The position numbers and the translations under genes were made by a program. Positions 27,067 through 38,285 of a DNA stretch of 64,000 nucleotides are shown here, one piece after another (position 1 is the stretch's first letter; every line of letters begins with the position of its first letter). Under the pieces are notes generated by a model. The model ran no database searches. It saw only the letters and a list, made by a program, of their open reading frames with translations, and was not told the origin of the DNA. Origin of the DNA: Liolophura sinensis (taxonomy: Eukaryota > Mollusca > Polyplacophora > Chitonida > Chitonidae); assembly GCF_032854445.1 (NCBI RefSeq), contig NC_088295.1, forward strand, positions 48,903,385 through 48,967,384. Direction: 5' to 3'.

Positions 27067-28312
27067 GACTTTTGACGGTGTTTGAAATCGTCATACAACA
27101 TACATGATTTAGCAAATGCTAATATGCGAAATATGTACAATATTTACAAGTAGGAACAATGTCAAACTATGTCCTCTTGTCGTCAAGTTGATAAGGAATT
27201 GCTGGGAATTGTTCCATTGTGTTACATTGTGTCAAAATCAATCAAGCAAAACGCAATTTCGAAAGTATACAGTTTTGAGGCATGAGATTTAGAAGAGTGA
27301 CGTGGATGTTGTTTGAGCATATAATAACGGTCACGGACGCTTCGGTTTGTACGTAAAGGCTAAATATTCCTTACTGCTGGCTATATTTCTATGAAATGTT
27401 TCCTTCAGTGGCTCTGGAAGGCAAACCAACAATAGATGCTAAGATAACAAACACATTGCAATCCGAGGGAAGATTTTAACGACTTTTGAAAGAATGCAAA
27501 CCAGCGAAATATGTTGGCAGACAGTTTTGGTGTAAAATATTGTGCAAAGTTAACATGCATATATCACTTCCTGTGATAGCGAATGCGACAACGGAAATCC
27601 AGTGTGTCCATTTTGTAGTTGCGTGTTAAGTTCAGGTTCATGAAGTATTACTGGCATGGTCACTGGCATGGCCTGTTTGAACGAGGGTCTGTAATGGCCT
27701 ATTTCGAACGAGGGTATACGAATGTCTATTTCAACGCATACATTCGCTACACATTTTAATCCATAACCTGTTTCAAATAATCATGTAGCCGCCAAAGAAT
27801 ATTATCAGGTGGTTTGTAATTTATTGGGTGTTTATGTTGTTAGTTTATTTTATCTAAAATCTTTGTTGTCCTGTTTTGATATTCATTGCAAAATATCTTT
27901 GTTTCATAAAATTCATACATTTATTTGGTTTCTGTTTTAAATTGTACACAAGAATCTTTCACTTCTACGACGGCGTGCAGCATTCGTGTACTATAGAACA
28001 GACACTGAGACGCTGTACGATACAATAATTATTTGTATTGTTTTGTGTATTATTATCAGTTGTATTATTTTGTTAAATATATGTTTTGAACGTGTTTCTT
28101 TGTTTGGTCTTATGTAAGGCCTATTTTTTATCTGACAGTTAAACAAGCCGGTTATTTCTCATCTTCACTCTCCGATAGTGGTACCCTTACACAATTAAGT
28201 CACGGTGTTTCGTTCATGCGTGCAGTATGTAAAGTAAAGGATCGCACAGTGATGAGGCAATCAGAGGCTGGGCGATCAATGACTGAATTTAATTTGGAGA
28301 TCTGTTACTTCA
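27067..28312. other. Intergenic with one SINE remnant
   Basis: A minus-strand family-1 remnant at about 27923-27990 (attgtacacaagaatctttc, then acttctacgacggcg). Otherwise no gene or repeat recognised. Confidence 0.55.
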
Positions 28313-28603
28313 TTATCGTGTGATGTCTTTTCCGTTTTTCACATCCATATCGCCTTTTCCTCTTCTTTCGTTAATGTCGTCTTTTTTGTTCTTCTCGTTA
28401 ATGTCGTCTTTTTTGTTCTTCTCGTTAATGCTGTCTTTTCCGTTCCTATCCTCTTTTCCGTTCTCGTCGTTGCCGTCGCCATTGTCAGCGTTTCCATTAT
28501 CCCTATTGTCATTACCACCGTTTCCGTTGCCATGATGCCCTGGTCCAGGACAAGCATCCAAGACAAAGCAGGACACAGCTGATAAAGTTAGGGTTGTCTT
28601 CAT
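28313..28603 (-). CDS. Small secreted Asn/Asp/Lys-rich repetitive protein
   Basis: A 96-codon minus-strand frame. It starts MKTTLTLSAVSCFVLDACPG, a short hydrophobic N-terminus compatible with a signal peptide cleaved near LDA, then GHHGNGNGGNDNRDNGNADN and ENGKEDRNGKD. The C-terminal half is a 9-residue repeat (INEKNKKDD twice, then INERRGKGD and MDVKNGKD). Charge alternates D/E with K. On the minus strand, cattttt-ag precedes the start by about 27 bp and could be a splice acceptor from a 5' untranslated exon. It belongs with the low-complexity cluster at 20-25 kb. A mineral- or matrix-binding role is only a guess. Confidence 0.5.
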   Translation of the reverse strand: MKTTLTLSAVSCFVLDACPGPGHHGNGNGGNDNRDNGNADNGDGNDENGKEDRNGKDSINEKNKKDDINEKNKKDDINERRGKGDMDVKNGKDITR

Positions 28604-28639
28604 GGTTGCTTTTCAACGCCTGCTGTTCTAAAAATGAAC

Positions 28640-29050
28640 CAAATACATAACAGAATGTATTTTAGATAAAAAAATGTTCTCGTACACCATTTTTTTACTG
28701 TTTTCCCGGAAAGATATTCCGAACTGAATCTGTGTAACAATTTTCTTTTCCAGAGACAATGCACTGATCAAGCTCGTGCAAACTGTGTATGCTGTTACAG
28801 CTTTAACAAAGAAACAACGTTTTATTTAACCTTTGCTGTTATTGATTTAAGTCACATGTAACATTTTTCCTGCAATGGAAAACTTTTAATTTCACACGAG
28901 CGAGAATCTAAAGACCCATCAAAGCACTGTCAAGAACGTTTAGGATAAAACCAAGTCGGAGGTAAAAGTCACATACACGAATATACATCACCAGGTACGC
29001 GTGGCCAGATCTCGAAAACTGGCCTCGAAATTTCTTAATCACCTAAAACA
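28640..29050. other. Upstream of the 28.3 kb frame
   Basis: AT-rich. No similarity to the promoter region shared by the 20 kb and 25 kb genes could be made out by eye. Confidence 0.45.
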
Positions 29051-29056
29051 TTCAAG

Positions 29057-29262
29057 ATGTTAAGGGACAGGGATGCAGGCATATGCTGGGACATTGAGGC
29101 TTTATTAAATGCCGACTTCCCCCATTGTGATGCAGTAAGGGTTTTCAGTGTAACTGACAAATCGCTGGCTGAGGTAAATTGTCAAGAGGCAGTATTTTAT
29201 GGGTTACGTGTGACCATTTGTCACCAGTCACATGCACTATCGTCAATGCTCTGATTTTACTC
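29057..29262 (+). pseudogene. Diverged copy of HPGD-like exon (f) and following intron
   Basis: 29057-29134 matches 16159-16236: atg-ttaagggac, gctttattaaa, gac, and the same donor context tgtgatgca|gtaagggttttca. The encoded MLRD...GI-WD-EALLN matches MLRD...GRSWDNDALLN, but a one-base insertion before the donor shifts the frame. The intron part to 29262 also matches (tcgctggctgaggtaaatt, ggttacgtgtgaccatttg). The first half of the exon and all other exons are missing nearby, so it is a dead fragment. Confidence 0.8.
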
Positions 29263-29290
29263 TCCATGCTGTGTAGTCTTTCATATTACT

Positions 29291-29330
29291 GTTACATCTG
29301 CTGAAGCCTGCATGTTACATCTGCTGAAGA
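29291..29330. repeat. Short tandem duplication
   Basis: tgttacatctgctgaag occurs twice with ten or so bases between. Confidence 0.8.
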
Positions 29331-30380
29331 TAGGGGGCGTATAATTGCCCATTGTGTAGAATCATTTAAAGGAACAATTAGTTGCTGGTTTTAGTAACAT
29401 TAAATTCGAATTACATACCTCTTACTTCTTAAGCCAGGCCACGTGGGTGATTGGCTCCTTTGGCAGCTGCTAGCTCACTCAACTCAGCAGTTTCCAGTGT
29501 TGGATTAAGGTAGCACACAAGTCGCAAACTTAAGATGCGACCTCTTACACTATTTTTCTTTCGTACATTCTAATTTATATACATGAAACACATACGCTTA
29601 GCTTGACTGACAAGTGTACCTCAAGTCATATCAAAAGTTCTTTCCCTGGATCAGAATTACTCATTACAAAAAAGTGCAAAATTGTATGCATATTAACTTG
29701 GCCTATATGTACTTTGGTTTATAAACCGAAGTGAAATATTAGGCTAATGAAATCTGACGATGGCTTGTAATCCACTTGCACTGTACAATAACCAGACCCC
29801 TTTAAAACCCCTGGGCCTAGTAAAGAAAAGCAATCGTCAATAGCTGTAAATTTCATACGGATATTTCTTTCATAGAAAAATGAGTTTGCGGTTGTCAAGA
29901 GGGACCGCATCTTATGCCGTCAAACGAATGTATCCTTAGATTCTAAGGTCTTTGTAAAATGCTCCGAATACGTGAATGCAGTATATATGTCAGTATTTAC
30001 ACAGCTTTGAGAAGACGGGTATACACTCAATTCTCTCCCTAAAATTGCGTGTGATTTATATACATGCACATTACAATGGTTAGCCAGAGCTAGCTTTCGT
30101 CCTCACTAGCGATGCACGTCACAGATGACGCACTCTCTTTTTCATCAGTTGTTTTCTGCGCTTTTCGGTGCATAAACATATATTCATGTGGATTCAGTGG
30201 GTTTGAAAACTGACAGTGAATTGATGGTCTTATCTAACACAGTGATATCAGCTATATCCGATAACTGTTCAAGGTCACAGCCTTACCATGTGCAAATTGA
30301 CATACTTATTCCCTGAATACAATCAGGGTTTCGTGTCATTTAAGTTTTCATTTTTTAGGAAATGTCTGTATTTGTTACAA
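29331..30380. other. Intergenic, nothing recognised
   Basis: Open frames here are short and have no recognisable features. Confidence 0.5.
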
Positions 30381-31200
30381 TTTAAATATTGCATAAGTAG
30401 TAAATTGACAAGATGTCATATTTCACTGGTTACCGATTGTCACATGCACTGTCGTCACAGGGCCGATGGTTATCAATTCAAACTCAGCTAGAACTGAAAT
30501 GTTTTGCTCTAGGAAATTTAAAATTTGTACACTGATTATTTACTGCAAAACAATGTGCCAATGAGTGTGCCAGTTTGAGTTCTTTCCTGTTATGAGTTTG
30601 GCTTTTGAAGCACTTGCAATTTTTGACGAGTCTTAAGACAATTGATGTATACGGGCTCTGGCTTTACTCCGTACGCTGTAAGTTTTTTTTATTATTCTGT
30701 ATTCCTGACATAACTCAGGATTCTGCTAATGGACCAAATATCTCCGAGGCCTAGCCCCTGAGCATTGTTTTAATGAGTTTGCATATTAAATATGCGATGA
30801 CAATACGGCATTTTGAGTATTTCTAGACTAGTGACACCTAATAAATTACAATTAACATCACTGTATATTTTGTTTGCCTAATTCTGCTCAAGCTATGGCG
30901 CTGTTACATGTACAGTTAAAACCCTGACTGAAGTAAATTAACAAAACACGATTTCACTGGTTACCTGTGACCGTTTGTCAACTGTCACAACGTCGTCGAT
31001 GTTCGGGCGCACGTGGGAAGGTCTACCAACAACCTGCGGATGGTCGTGAGTTTCCCCCGGACTCTGCCCGATTTCTTCCCACCGTAATGCTTGCTGCCGT
31101 CGCATAAGTTAATTATTCTCAAGTACGGCGTTAAAAACCAATCAAATAAATAAATAAATAAATCGTCGATGTTCTGGTTTTACTGCTCGTATATATCTGT
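30381..31200 (+). repeat. Further copies of the HPGD-like last-intron segment
   Basis: 30393-30460 (gtaaattgacaagatg, tttcactggttaccg, tcacatgcactgtcgtc) and 30865-31004 plus 31163-31190 (tttgcctaattctgctcaag, gaagtaaattaacaaaacac, ggttacctgtgaccgtttgt, gatgttctggttttac) repeat the same order seen after exon (f) at 16290-16420 and after its copy at 29165-29262. They are either pieces of repeated locus duplication or an uncharacterised dispersed repeat. Confidence 0.6.
31005..31162 (+). mobile_element. SINE family 1, 5'-truncated, with 12-bp target duplication
   Basis: It starts within the gggcgcacgtgggaaggt part and ends in an AAAT tail. Exact target duplication tcgtcgatgttc at 30993-31004 and 31163-31174. 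The insertion splits the intron-segment copy described for 30865-31190. Confidence 0.92.
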
Positions 31201-31334
31201 TTGCACAAGTTAACGTTTATTGACCATCACTGTCTTAATTGTCTTATATGATGTGCAAACCTGTATGTCACCTGGGAATGTTCATCGATAACTTCCTTGC
31301 GAAAATCACTGTTCATCTCGCATTCTGGTTTCTT

Positions 31335-31410
31335 TCATCCATAAAGTGACCGCCATCGTATGAATGAAAAATGTTTGAATATGGCGTTAAATAAAAGTCA
31401 AAGAAAATAA
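31335..31410 (+). mobile_element. SINE-related 3' fragment
   Basis: cgccatcgtatgaatgaaaa, then atggcgttaaataaaagtc and an AAAT-like tail; diverged. Confidence 0.5.
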
Positions 31411-32140
31411 ATAAAGGCATGTGCTCCGCGCTGGACCTGCCAAACTGCTGTCGACTCGATTAGGTATACGGTCATTCAAAATGCAAAAAACGTAACAAAA
31501 ATAGCCTCTGCGATAGAGTGATCTTTGACCACGTAAACCACAGCCGTATCTATTCCACAGGTATTTACTTTCACCTGTGTTTACTACAAAGACCACAGAA
31601 GACAATATAACGCAGTAATGCGACGATGATGTGTTGCTAGTGGCTGCTGTAAAACTCTTTTCACGAATCAGAACGATAGCCACAAATAAGGAAATAAACT
31701 TTCTTCCTTGACATAAAAATGTTTACAATTTATTATAACTTCAGACTTTGATTTCCAATCACAGTATTCCGCTAGGGCCTCTAGAACTCTAGATGACGTT
31801 CCTGTGACTATTCCGCGTTAACTACAGATCAAGGGAGGTAATGCGCACTTGATCGATCCCGTGTGTTATGTTAGCATGTCTGAATGGTCAAACAGCACCT
31901 ATGCACAAAACTGATTGAGTTGTTACAGGCTGTAATCCCGTCAGCTGTGTCTAATCTCCAGTGGAAACATGTGTGCATAAGCCGACGTAAAGCAGATTTG
32001 GACGGACCCTGAATGAATGGGAATCCTCAAACCAAGGGTCATTCAAGTGCATTAAGACGTTCGCTCGAGGGACCGTATCCGCACAGGGGTTAAAGGTCAA
32101 TACACTTGTACGTGTATATCGGCACGCAATATACTGATTA
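31411..32140. other. Intergenic, nothing recognised
   Basis: Contains atcaagggaggtaatgcgc near 31830, a word common in dispersed mollusc repeats. No gene seen. Confidence 0.45.
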
Positions 32141-32144
32141 TGGA

Positions 32145-32200
32145 TAAGTGAACATATTCTTGAATGAGGCTTAAAGCAACAAATAAATAGATAAGTTACA
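32145..32200 (+). mobile_element. SINE family 1, short 3' fragment
   Basis: ggataagtgaacatattctt, gaatgaggcttaaagcaac, AAAT tail. Confidence 0.6.
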
Positions 32201-32206
32201 GTTTCA

Positions 32207-32440
32207 CGAAAAGGGGACTTAATTGATTGATTAATGTATTTATGCTTACTAAAGAATATTTCACGCTTAAGACGGGGGACAGCATTAAAGTGGCAGTAAA
32301 CGACCATCCGCAGGCTGGTGACAGATCTTCTCTCGTACGATTTGAGAGGAACCTAGCATGAGTTGGATTTAAACTTCCAGCGACCGCGTTCGTGAGAGAC
32401 TCGAGAGTACTGTGCTGCGCTAACTCACTAAGCACTCAGT
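32207..32440 (-). mobile_element. SINE family 1 with duplicated flank
   Basis: After the flank ttacagtttcacgaaaaggg it reads tactaaagaatatttcacgc, aaacgaccatccgcaggctg and the tRNA-side ccagcgaccgcgttcgtgag to ctgtgctgcgctaactcac. Flank and interior variants match the copy at 17468-17945. Confidence 0.8.
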
Positions 32441-33385
32441 CACTCTTGATTTATGGGGAGTTCGTATTGATTGCTAGACATAGAGTAGAAGCGAAGCAGC
32501 GACGGCAGTGAGGCCCGCTGGCAAATATGACCACACGTACCCACTTACACAAAGCTTCTTGCCAATATACCTCCCAGGGTTTGGTTGTTACTCTTCATGC
32601 AAATATTCAAACAACAAAAAACCTTAGACGACGTTACTGGCGGACTCTCCTAATTGTTATACATAGATTTGCTCGCCATATTGGTAGAACACAATATTTC
32701 ATTCAACGAAAGTAAGACCGCGCCAGAACGGCCCTATCGGCGATCATTTTATTGTCAACGAACAGTGCATGAGAGCGAGGGACCTGCATGAGTGCACGAC
32801 GACGTCGTCGAGAGGAGGAAGTTAAAATATCAAAGGCCTGAAAGGTTGAATTAGTATCGGTCATATTTCTCAACTCAACTTTTTATGGGCGTCAAATCTT
32901 AAGGAGGAATTTTACTATACTTATCACATTACTAGTAGAATAGTAGAAGTTCATAATGCTGTGCGAGTTACCATATAGCCGGGCTACGCTATCCTTGACC
33001 TTTAGCCTTTGGCTCACGTGACACAAAGCATGCAACGACAGGCAGCAAACTGGCTGAATGGGTATAATATAATACCCTCTCGTAAAATACGAATATCCTT
33101 TTGTTTTAACATTTAATAGCGCTGGTCGTGACACTAATAACAAGAGTTTGTTTGGCCTATATACTTTCGGGCTTTTGGGACGCTAATTGCTACAGCGGGC
33201 TAATAATTATTGCTGTTCGGCACAAATATACAAAGTATAACGCCAAAATATCACCCCAAGAATTTCAGCCCTACCAAGAAATAAACTCAGCATTTACCTT
33301 GCATCGATTGATAGTAATGCCGTGAAAGGGACAAGCAAGAAAACTGCGTTTTACAATGTAGGACTTGTAATACCAAGACAAATGT
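32441..33385. other. Intergenic, nothing recognised
   Basis: Short frames only, no motif recognised. Confidence 0.5.
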
Positions 33386-33626
33386 ATGGCTAATTACAGG
33401 TGGTGAACTTCTAGCGTTGTTGTATCTGACGGAACCCTAGGAATTTTATGGCTAATTACATGTGGTGAACTTCTAGCGTTGTATCTGACGGAACCCTAGG
33501 AATTTTATGGCTAATTACAGGTTGTGAACTTCTAGCGTTGTTGTATCTGACGGAACCCTAGGAATTTTATGGCTAATTACAGGTGGTGAACTTCTAGCGT
33601 TGTATCTGACGGAACCCTAGGAATTT
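33386..33626. repeat. Four-copy tandem repeat with alternating 62- and 59-bp units
   Basis: Units start at 33386, 33448, 33507 and 33569 (atggctaattacaggtggtg...cctaggaatttt). Units 1 and 3 carry gttgttgtat; units 2 and 4 lack one gtt. The alternation shows that a 121-bp dimer was duplicated. Confidence 0.95.
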
Positions 33627-35008
33627 CAGCCGGACACGGTAGGCATACACATATTTACATATAGCTGTGTGACATAACTAACCGAGATATGGACAGGCAA
33701 GGATGGTGGTGGTTAATTGAGGAAGCTTCTTTCGAGCATACAAAATACTTGATCCCAGTCTAAAGTTCAAATACTGTCCTAGTATGGTTATAACAGATAA
33801 AGTGTTCACTATGGATGCTGGTTGGTGTCATGCTAGTTGGTGTCATGCCGGCTGGACAGTTGCGAGAGTTACGGAGAGAAACAGCTCCAAATGTATCGGT
33901 TTTAACGCTGTTCAGCTGCATTTTGCTGTACAAATTAAATAACCTGTTCTTAGGTTGGCCTAACTAGAAGTAGTCCACGGCAATAACAAAATGAGCAAAA
34001 AAGAACGACCGCCATCTCGATAACTCACTATCTGCTACGGTATAGGAAAATGTGATAATTTTTCATGAACAGACGCGATTGCCGTGATGGACCACTTTGG
34101 GTCGATGAGTCTCACAACAGGTTAGAGTTAACTACAGAGATCGCACAGTTGACGCCGATTTATGGTAGGGAATTTTCAATGCGCGTATGAACAACACTAA
34201 ATATTTCTGGCCGTCAGTCCGCAACTCTTGCAACTATGTTGCTAGATGAGAGTTGCCTCACTCCGCAACTACAGCCGGCATCAGCGTACAGTACTGTACA
34301 GCGTATGACGAAACTACCCGTATGGTCTGCGGGGACTAGAAATATGTAGACTATGAGGACAAAGGGCGTCAACACGCGACAAATCTGCACCTGGTCAGTC
34401 TGACACAACAGATATCGAGTCGCCTTGCTGCAAGCGCTAGCGCCGGGCCGAGTAACGTAGTAAACACTTCAGTGGAGACTGAATTCATCGGGGACATGTT
34501 AACATACTTACAGGCCCCATAGCCCTGTAATGTGTTTTGGGGTGACGCTTATATCACGTTACGACCCGTCAACATCCGTCTTGACAGCCTTGACCGTCGA
34601 TCTAGTAGAAATCTAGATCAGTTTGTCCCCAACTGTTTGTCTTCCTGCACCCGTGCTTCTCTAACCTCGCTTTCCTGTCGGGAAACCGCGTTGACATCAT
34701 ATCCCACGCACGGCCAATGTATTGTTTTTTTTTTAAATGTAAACAAAACATTACAATATACATCGTACGTAATGGCATATAGACATGGTTTGTTCATCCA
34801 TAAGTTGCATGTGACCTCTATGTGTTGTCAGTAATGAATTTTTTCCCAGTTATTTTCCCAAATCACCATCCTTAACAGTTTTTATCATTTGTTAAATTTA
34901 ACTTGTTTGATCTTTCCCACATTAAAACAATAAAAGAACAGATCTAGCCGCGAGTTTCTGTTATTAACGTTTTCGCCGAAGAAACCATTTTTTCTGGTAA
35001 TCCAGTTA
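33627..35008. other. Intergenic, nothing recognised
   Basis: The only small structure is a ggttggtgtcatgct repeat at about 33820-33850. No gene recognised. Confidence 0.5.
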
Positions 35009-35205
35009 ATTTATTTATCTGTTTATTTATTTGATTGCTGTTTTGCTCAAGAATAGTTCACTCGTAAGACGGTGGCCAGCATTATGGTGGGAGGAAAGCC
35101 ACGACAACCCGCAGGTTGTTGCCATACCTTCCCACGTACGGCCGGAGAGGAAGCCAATATGAACTGGACTTAACTTCTCAACGACCGCATTGGTGGGAGG
35201 CCGGT
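35009..35205 (-). mobile_element. SINE family 1
   Basis: TTTA tail, gattgctgttttgctcaag, core gacggtggccagcattatgg, cttcccacgtacggccggag and acgaccgcattggtgggagg. The region around ccacgac is shortened. Confidence 0.87.
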
Positions 35206-35920
35206 GGTCATTGGTATTATCCACCTCGACCTAATCCTGTAAATTAATGGTTTTTACAGAAAAGAAGATTGGGTGGAAATGCTTTCAGCCTTAAACTTCG
35301 TTATGCATTAACAGCGGCAATGTTGGAGTATGTACATAACAATGTGCATTTGTGACAATGAATTATGCCTTACAAGCATCCAGCGGTCGATTTTACACAT
35401 CATAACCCGTAATCTACTATGGGGTGCGAGTTCAAACCCTGGACAAGGAATTTGTAGATTCGCTCGCCCTTAACGTTCTTGGGTCCTTGATGACGACAAG
35501 TGGTCGACGATGAACGTGTGCATGGCTGTTTACCAACGTTTTTATTACTTAATAATGATAACAGGAATGGTGATTTATGCATTACAGATGAGAGACGACT
35601 GTTTTTTTTTCTTTAAAGAAATATGAAATAAAAACGAAATCCATGTGCAGGATCCATACATGATACTGAGCGAACACTACATAATAAGCATCTGTTGCAG
35701 GTGTTCATAATTTATTTTTGATTTAAACAGAGATGTAGAAATGAGACTCCTGATTTGTGTTGACAATTTGTTGCATTCCCGAGGCGCGCATGCTTGAAAT
35801 GAATAGTACAAGTTACTTCTATAGAATGGCCTGTTTAAATTAAGAGATCTTCATCGGGTATTGTAGCAGTGTACATCAATTTGCGTAACAAGATAGGTAT
35901 TAAAGGTGGCTGGGATTAGC
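35206..35920. other. Intergenic, possible tRNA-like fragment
   Basis: Around 35425-35445 tgcgagttcaaaccctgg resembles a pol III B box, but no A box or cloverleaf partner was found. Confidence 0.35.
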
Positions 35921-35922
35921 TC

Positions 35923-36000
35923 CCACCATAATGCTGGCGTGTAAGTGAAATATTCTTGAATACGGCGTAAAACACCAATCAAATAAATAAATAAATAAAA
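35923..36000 (+). mobile_element. SINE family 1, 3' fragment
   Basis: ctcccaccataatgctggcg, tgtaagtgaaatattcttga, then cggcgtaaaacaccaatcaa and an AAAT tail. Confidence 0.85.
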
Positions 36001-36149
36001 CGAGAACGAGAATTGAGAATTTGTTAAGTTCCATTAATGGCAGGATTTCTAATTGCCGAAATTTTGGGGCTGTATGAGCTAAACGTTTTGAAAGAGATAT
36101 GGGGCTGAGTGCTCATTTTAGTCCTGTTTAATTTCTTGTTAAAAATAAA

Positions 36150-38285
36150 TTCGAGAAATTTAAAACTTAGCCGCCTGATCAGTCATGTTCCCTGATGTGC
36201 TAAGGACAGGTAACGTAGGAGTGGGTTTAGAAGGGAATAGAAACTGCGTGTACTTAGTTTTATCTATGTTTAAAGAAAGGCGACTGGAACAAAACCATTC
36301 GTGGACTTAGAGTGTTCAAGGCGTCTCTCGGGCTATAGGACGAAAGGGTAGTCACTCGTATCAACAGCAAACAAAATGTAATGTAGCAAATCAGAAACTT
36401 TGGTAAGATCATTGATTATATAGAAGAAAGAGAATTGGTAGCAATATTGAGCCCTGAGGCACACCCCAGTTCACAGAAATGGGATTTGAAAGCGTATTAT
36501 TGACCCCGTACACTGCGTTCGGATTAGTGGGATAACTGTGTAGCAAGTGAATCGACAAACCCCAAATACCATTATTTTTCCATTTTTCTAGCAATATGTG
36601 GTGATTAAAACTGTCAAACGCCTTTGACTGATCAGGAAACGTTACCACGCTGTACATTTTGTTTCCTTTACAGTAATCATTTTTGGTAGAGTGAACAATC
36701 AGCAAATATTGTGGAGCGATTAGATCTGAAACCATACTGATTGGGGTCGATCATATTATTTGTTTCTAGCTTGCTGATATTTTTCAGTTATTTTGCTGAT
36801 CATCTAATCTAGCAGTGGAGAAGGATTTAAGATTATATATTGTCGTCTCGACACTCTTATTAATGACACAAGGAAATTTAAAGTTGTTTCCATAGGGAGT
36901 ACCGAGACAGTCTGCAAAAGTTTTTTAAACATGAGGTATTCTTGCTTCCAGTTTTGGATGCAAAGGTACTGAAATAGTCGTTGAACTTATTTGCAATTAC
37001 ATTTTTGTCTTCAGTAATAATACCGTTAATTTTGAAACTAGGCGGTTGTTCTTCTTTATACCTGTTTACAAGTTCATTCAGCACTTTCCACGTTTTCCTG
37101 AGTGGAGTTTATTACATAGTTCTAAGCGATAAAGCCTGTTCTTTTCGTGGATTGATATAAGCATACAGGTCGTAACCCACGGTTTAATAATGCGAGTTGT
37201 TATATGATTGAAAGTGGTCACGGGGAAGCATCAGTAGTGACATTGACATTTGAAGTCTCTGCTAGGATCGTATCCCAGATAGTTTCTTGTATTTGTGGTT
37301 TGAATAATATCTGTTCGGATTTTGTATACTTTATGATATTTACAATGCTTATTGATGGTTTGAGTGGGTATGAGGTTTTAAGAATATGGAATAGTGAAAA
37401 GCTGTCAGTGATATCAGTTAACAGAATTCCATAGAGAAGATTGTCATTATGAAAGTTTGTAAAGACATTATCAATTACGGTGGCAGAGTGAGACTGAAGA
37501 TCTGGAGGAATAAATAACACGAGGCCATGGTTTGAATGAAAGTCTTTGTTGGCTGATGGTGATGTGTTTTAAAAGCAGCTCGATATTAAAATCTCCCATG
37601 ATTACACACTTTTTCTTTTCACGCTGACACTTTTGTAAAATAAACGATACGTGCTCATTAAAGTCAATTACATCTTTGCCAGGTAGCCGATATAAAATTC
37701 CAACAGGATAAACTTCTCTCCTATACAAGAGTTAATTGTGTCATTAATATACAAGGCTAAACCCCTACCTCGTCGTTCAGATTGTAACGGTGAATAACAT
37801 TTGTATTCCTGTGTATCAAAAAGCGCACAGGTAGATGCGTTAAGCCAGCACTCTGAAAATCCTAACGCCGAAAATGGATAACATAGACCGTGGATAAATC
37901 CAGATATTTCGGTAATATGTTTTCTAAGGCTCCAAGCGTTAAGCTGAAAGAAAGAAAAATGCGTGTCTGAACTAGTAGTTTGTGGTTCATTTATAAACGA
38001 TGACGGAGAAATAGTTAGACTGGTGAGAGTTCATGTCGTTCCAATGTGATGTTTCATATTCGTTATCATCAATAATAGTTGAACATTTGTCTATGCCATT
38101 AAGTTCAGCTGGAGTGAAGCACATTTTATCAAGAATCTCTGGATCGAAATGGGGGTTTGACGGGCAGTGATGATCCGCTGTAATATTATCATTATAAAAC
38201 GGTAATTCTGATTCTAGCCACGGGAATGGAATACTATAACTGTGGTCGATCATTTGGTAAAATGAAAAAAAAGTTCGCACGGTAG
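36150..38285 (-). mobile_element. Decayed non-LTR retrotransposon (CR1/L2-like ORF2)
   Basis: Minus-strand pieces appear in the expected order. Endonuclease: FQLNAWSLRKHITEISGF (about 37930), LGFSECWLN, RRGRGLALYIND, VIMGDFNIELL (about 37600). Linker: FNDYFSTFASKTGSK (about 36970). Reverse transcriptase: NQYGFRSNRST (about 36745), DQSKAFDSFNHHILLEKW, WGVPQGSIL and, in place of the FADD active site, FAVD (about 36370). The polymerase then continues as SLNIDKTKYTQF. Several frameshifts and stops are present. No poly-A or repeat tail and no target duplication were identified. The clade is assigned by resemblance only. Confidence 0.8.

Noticed and set aside
33386-33626. CRISPR-like array
   Set aside because: Units are contiguous and near-identical along their whole length with no distinct spacers; the genome is eukaryotic.
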